From assembly GCF_011058255.1 (NCBI RefSeq), contig NZ_JAALFH010000008.1:16001-80000 (forward strand): a stretch of DNA of 64,000 nucleotides. Reading direction: 5' to 3'. The position numbers and the translations under genes were made by a program. A model generated the notes under the pieces. The model had not been told where the DNA came from and did no database searches. It saw nothing but the letters and a program-made list of their open reading frames with translations. Shown here piece by piece: positions 60,739 to 64,000 of this stretch (positions within the stretch are counted from its first letter, which is position 1; the number at the start of each line of letters is the position of its first letter). This DNA comes from Thioalkalivibrio sp. XN8 (GTDB lineage Bacteria > Pseudomonadota > Gammaproteobacteria > Steroidobacterales > XN24).

Positions 60739-62133
60739 TCAGTCGATGGCGGCCAGGCGCAGCGGTCCGCCCAGCGCGTCGAGCTCGGCGACCAGCGGCG
60801 CGGTGACGGCGGCGAACTCCGCCCGGCGCGCGGCCGGCACGGGGTCGGCTTTCGGCAGGTCCACCGTGCGCGGGTTCTTGTGTACGCCGTTGATCCGGTA
60901 CTCGTAGTGGAGGTGGGGCCCGGTCGCGGTCCCGGTGGCGCCGACATAGCCGATGATGTCGCCCTGCTTCACGCGCCGGCCGACGCGGGCCGAGGCAGCG
61001 ATGCGCGACATGTGGGCGTAGAGGGTGGTGACGTTGCCGCCGTGCTGCAGCACCACGGTCCGCCCATAGCCGCCCTGGGTCCCGGCGGAGATGACCTTGC
61101 CGTCGCCGGCCGCCATGATCGGCGTGCCGGTGGGCGCGGCGTAGTCGACGCCGCGGTGCGGCCGCCGGATCTTGTGGACCGGGTGGAGCCGGTTCGGGTT
61201 GAAGTTGGAGCTGACGCGGGTGAAATGCACCGGGGCGCGCAGGAAGGCCTTGCGCATGTTGTCGCCCTCGGGCGTGTAGTAGCTCGCGCGGCCGTCCTCG
61301 TCGGGGAAGCGGACGGCCCGGTAGGAGCGGCCCTGGTTGCTGAACTCGGCCGCCACGATCTCGCCGTCGCGCAGTTTCTCGCCGTCCTGCCAGAGCTCCT
61401 CGTAGACCACCGAGAACCAGTCGTCGCGGCGGATGTCCAGGGCGAAATCGATGTCCCAGGCGTAGATGCCGGCGAGCCGCATGATGGTCGCGTCGGACAG
61501 GCCGGCGGCGAGCCCGGCGGCATAGAAAGAGGACGTGATCCGGCCGGTGGTCCGGGCGAGGCGGATCTCGACCGGGTGCTCGAGGAAGCTGGCGCTGTAG
61601 CCTTCTTCGCCGAGTTTCACCACCAGGCTGCGGGTTTCGTCCAGCCGGCGGGTCAGGCCGAGCAGGGCGGCGCCGTCGCGGTGGACTTCGAAGGTGTCGC
61701 CGGGCCGGACCCGCTTCAGGTGGGGCGCGACCTCGTCGAGCGCCAGCAGGCGGTGCAGGTCGGCCACCGAGAGCTGGTGGCGGCGGAACAGGCGGTCGAG
61801 GCTGTCGCCGGAGCCGACCTCCAGCAGCACGCGCTCGCCCCGCCCGGACTGTGCCGCCTGCTCGACCGCAGCGGCCAGCACTGCGCTGTCGGGCAGCTCG
61901 GCCGCGGCCGGCGGGCGTTCCGGCAGGGGGAGGGGGAGGGCGGCGACCGGCGGGGCCTGCAGGGACTGCTTGCCTTCGGCCGGGCCGTCGGACCAGAGCG
62001 CCACCAGCCCCGCCAGCACGACGCAGGTCACGATCACGGCCACGTGGCGGCGCGACACGGGCGGTCGCTGGACCGATGCCGGGCTGGCCTTGATCTTGTA
62101 ATCGTGCCGGACTCCGCTTCCCACTCGACCCAC
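60739..62133 (-). CDS. M23 family peptidoglycan endopeptidase (MepM/OapA-like)
   Basis: 464 residues: an N-terminal anchor (HVAVIVTCVVLAGLVALWS), a LysM-like region (LEVGSGDSLDRLFRRHQLSVADLHRLLAL...LKRVRPGDTFEV), and the M23 lysostaphin-type domain. Zinc ligands are in RRPHRGVDYAAPTGTPIMA (His, Asp) and TATGPHLHYEYRINGVHKNP (His-x-His). It cuts cross-links in peptidoglycan to allow growth. The LasA-like neighbourhood with anmK and tyrS is typical in gammaproteobacteria. Divergent from tyrS over 100 bp. Confidence 0.93.
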   Translation of the reverse strand: MGRVGSGVRHDYKIKASPASVQRPPVSRRHVAVIVTCVVLAGLVALWSDGPAEGKQSLQAPPVAALPLPLPERPPAAAELPDSAVLAAAVEQAAQSGRGERVLLEVGSGDSLDRLFRRHQLSVADLHRLLALDEVAPHLKRVRPGDTFEVHRDGAALLGLTRRLDETRSLVVKLGEEGYSASFLEHPVEIRLARTTGRITSSFYAAGLAAGLSDATIMRLAGIYAWDIDFALDIRRDDWFSVVYEELWQDGEKLRDGEIVAAEFSNQGRSYRAVRFPDEDGRASYYTPEGDNMRKAFLRAPVHFTRVSSNFNPNRLHPVHKIRRPHRGVDYAAPTGTPIMAAGDGKVISAGTQGGYGRTVVLQHGGNVTTLYAHMSRIAASARVGRRVKQGDIIGYVGATGTATGPHLHYEYRINGVHKNPRTVDLPKADPVPAARRAEFAAVTAPLVAELDALGGPLRLAAID

Positions 62134-62233
62134 CGCATCGCAGGCTGCAAAATTTGCGTTACCCTAACGGCCGCGCGCGTCCCGGTCAATGCGCTGTTTC
62201 TCAAAAAAAACAGTGACTCATCACGGAGTTTTC

Positions 62234-63439
62234 ATGAAACCTGCCAAAGAACAACTGGCTGAACTGCTGCGCGGCACCGAGGAGGTGCTGCTGGAGCGGG
62301 AACTGGAGGCGCGCCTCGCGACCGGGCGGCCCCTGAAGGTCAAGGCAGGCTTCGACCCGACGGCGCCGGACCTGCACCTGGGCCACACGGTGCTGGTCAA
62401 CAAGATGCGCCAGTTCCAGGCCTTCGGCCACGAGGTCATCTTCCTCATCGGCGACTTCACCGGCATGATCGGCGACCCCACCGGCAAGAACGCGACCCGC
62501 CCGCCGCTGACACCGGAGGAGATCGCGGCGAACGCGCGCACCTACGAGGCCCAGATTTTCAAGATCCTCGACCCGGAGCTGACCCGGGTCGAGTTCAACT
62601 CGCGCTGGATGGGCCCGATGAGCGCCGCCGACCTGATCGGGCTGGCGGCCAGGCACACCGTGGCCCGGATGCTGGAACGCGACGACTTCAGCCGGCGCTA
62701 CGCCGAGGGCCGGCCGATCTCCATCCACGAGTTCCTCTACCCGCTGGTGCAGGGCTATGACTCGGTGGCGCTGCAGGCCGACGTCGAGCTCGGCGGCACC
62801 GACCAGAAGTTCAACCTCCTGGTCGGCCGCCAGCTGCAGCAGGCCTGGGGCCAGCCGCCGCAGGTGGTGCTGACCGTGCCGCTGCTCGAAGGCCTCGACG
62901 GCGTGCAGAAGATGTCCAAGTCGCTGGGCAACTACGTCGGCATCGACGAGCCGCCCGCCGTGATGTTCGGCAAGCTGATGTCGATCACCGACGAGCTGAT
63001 GTGGCGGTACTACGAGCTGCTGTCGTTCCGGCCCCTGGCCGAGCTCGAGGCGCTGCGCGCGGAGGTCGCCGCCGGCCGCAACCCGATGGAGGCGAAGTTC
63101 GAGCTGGCCCACGAGCTCACGGCGCGTTTCCACGGCGAGGCGGGCGCCCGGGCGGGGCGGCAGGATTTCGACCAGCGCATCCGCGCCGGCGCGATGCCCG
63201 AAGACCTCGAGTGCCGGGTGCTCGAGTGCGCCGGCGGCGAGATCGGGCTGGCGGCGGCGCTGACGGCCGCGGGGCTGACGGCGAGCAACTCGGAAGCGTT
63301 CCGCGAGATCCGCCAGCGCGCGGTGCGGGTCGACGGCGAGCGGGTCGAGGACCCGCGCCTGACGCTCGCGGCCGGCCGGCGCTACGTGCTGGCCGTCGGC
63401 AAGCGCCGCATAATCGAGATCGACTTGCGCCCGGCCTGA
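62234..63439 (+). CDS. tyrS: Tyrosyl-tRNA synthetase
   Basis: 401 residues from ATG 62234 (GGAG upstream). Class I synthetase of the TyrZ-like branch: [49 protein letters not shown] with HLGHT as the HIGH motif, [31 protein letters not shown] and [15 protein letters not shown] with KMSKS. A C-terminal S4-like RNA-binding end ([29 protein letters not shown]) follows. It charges tRNA-Tyr. No T-box or other leader signal is seen. Confidence 0.97.
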   Translation: MKPAKEQLAELLRGTEEVLLERELEARLATGRPLKVKAGFDPTAPDLHLGHTVLVNKMRQFQAFGHEVIFLIGDFTGMIGDPTGKNATRPPLTPEEIAANARTYEAQIFKILDPELTRVEFNSRWMGPMSAADLIGLAARHTVARMLERDDFSRRYAEGRPISIHEFLYPLVQGYDSVALQADVELGGTDQKFNLLVGRQLQQAWGQPPQVVLTVPLLEGLDGVQKMSKSLGNYVGIDEPPAVMFGKLMSITDELMWRYYELLSFRPLAELEALRAEVAAGRNPMEAKFELAHELTARFHGEAGARAGRQDFDQRIRAGAMPEDLECRVLECAGGEIGLAAALTAAGLTASNSEAFREIRQRAVRVDGERVEDPRLTLAAGRRYVLAVGKRRIIEIDLRPA

Positions 63440-63472
63440 GCCGGGCCTTACTCAACCACAGGGAGAAGTTCC

Positions 63473-63934
63473 ATGTTCCATCGCAAGCTAGCAGTAATCG
63501 CACTCGCCGCCCTGGCCGCCGCGCCGGCGCTGGCTCTCGACGCCGAGCAGGCCGAGAAGGCGACCGAGACCCGCCAGTCCGTGCTCGAGGTCGTCGGCTG
63601 GAACATGGGGCCGCTCGGCGCCATGGCCCGCGGGCTGGTGCCCTACGACGCCGAAATCGTGGCGCGCAATGCCCAGCGTATCGCCTGGATGTCGAGCATG
63701 ATCCCGGACGCCTTCCGCGCCGATACCCGGCCGCACGACGTAGCCACCGAGGCCCTGCCGGCGATCTGGGAAAACTACGCCCGCTTCGAGGAACTGGCGG
63801 CGAACACCCAGGCGAGCGCGGAGCGGCTGGCCGAGGTCGCGGCGAGCGGCGACGAGGCGGCGACCAAGCAGGCCATCGGCGCGCTGGTCGACGACTGTCG
63901 CGCCTGTCACAACGACTTCCGCCTCGACGACTAG
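63473..63934 (+). CDS. Cytochrome c' family protein
   Basis: 153 residues. Signal peptide KLAVIALAALAAAPALA, then a four-helix bundle (ATETRQSVLEVVGWNMGPLGAMARGLVPYDAEIVARNAQRIAWMSSMIPDAFRAD). The C-terminal haem site CRACH (Cys142, Cys145, His146) is where cytochromes c' carry it. These periplasmic proteins bind NO and may protect against it. Stop shares CTAG 63931-63934 with the opposing partial gene. Confidence 0.95.
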   Translation: MFHRKLAVIALAALAAAPALALDAEQAEKATETRQSVLEVVGWNMGPLGAMARGLVPYDAEIVARNAQRIAWMSSMIPDAFRADTRPHDVATEALPAIWENYARFEELAANTQASAERLAEVAASGDEAATKQAIGALVDDCRACHNDFRLDD

Positions 63935-64000
63935 TACAGCCCGAGGTCGCTCAGGCTCGGTCCCGGGGCCGAGCTGACCAGGTACCAGGTCCCGGCCGCG
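63931..64000 (-). CDS. Partial gene, C-terminal end only
   Basis: On the minus strand the frame AAGTWYLVSSAPGPSLSDLGLY ends at TAG (63933-63931) and is open to the window edge. It fits a C-terminus of a convergent gene, as at other CTAG junctions in this window. The product cannot be identified from 22 residues. Confidence 0.45.
   Translation of the reverse strand, partial: AAGTWYLVSSAPGPSLSDLGLY

Overview
The window looks like a chromosomal segment of a high-GC gammaproteobacterium, order not determined. The evidence is the gene content: erpA, rsmE, bioA, argE, ampD-ampE, rppH, an M23 endopeptidase next to anmK, ppx/ppk1, DUF2189 and DUF2788 proteins, TonB-dependent cobalamin uptake and a cytochrome c'. 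No tRNA, rRNA or CRISPR array was seen.

Positions 1 to about 12.4 kb form a defence-type island whose base composition is visibly more AT-rich than the rest. It holds the end of an HNH endonuclease, a TIR-domain protein, a 49-codon relic of another restriction subunit, and a complete type IC (EcoR124I-like) restriction-modification locus. That locus has an ATPase resembling the anticodon nuclease PrrC between hsdS and hsdR, which is the EcoprrI arrangement. After it come a small gene broken by an amber codon, an Nth-like glycosylase, a NERD-domain gene also broken by an amber codon, and a secreted protein with three Cys-pair repeats.

Positions 12.5-31 kb are accessory and rich in small modules. 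Toxin-antitoxin type pairs are RHH-PIN, HigBA, VapBC, Phd-PIN and CcdAB. There are also DUF2442/DUF2283 proteins, an SRPBCC-YhaV chimera, and an MFS transporter fused to two zinc ribbons. A HEPN protein, a Tat-exported HIRAN protein, a PhoX-type phosphatase, tspO and arfB lie among them.

Positions 31-64 kb are mostly housekeeping or metabolic: OYE reductase, alpha/beta hydrolase-OsmC fusion, SelO, a DUF1538/PII-like/CBS operon, mpg, rsmE-bioA-argE and ampDE. B12 uptake and activation follow (btuF, PduO-type adenosyltransferase, and btuB behind a cobalamin riboswitch). Then come an aldehyde dehydrogenase, rppH, a bactofilin, erpA, polyphosphate metabolism (ppx against ppk1), anmK, the M23 endopeptidase, tyrS and cytochrome c'.

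Two window-wide patterns stand out. A palindrome built on GGGGACTGTCCCC occurs five times, twice inside reading frames. Six convergent gene pairs end on one shared CTAG.
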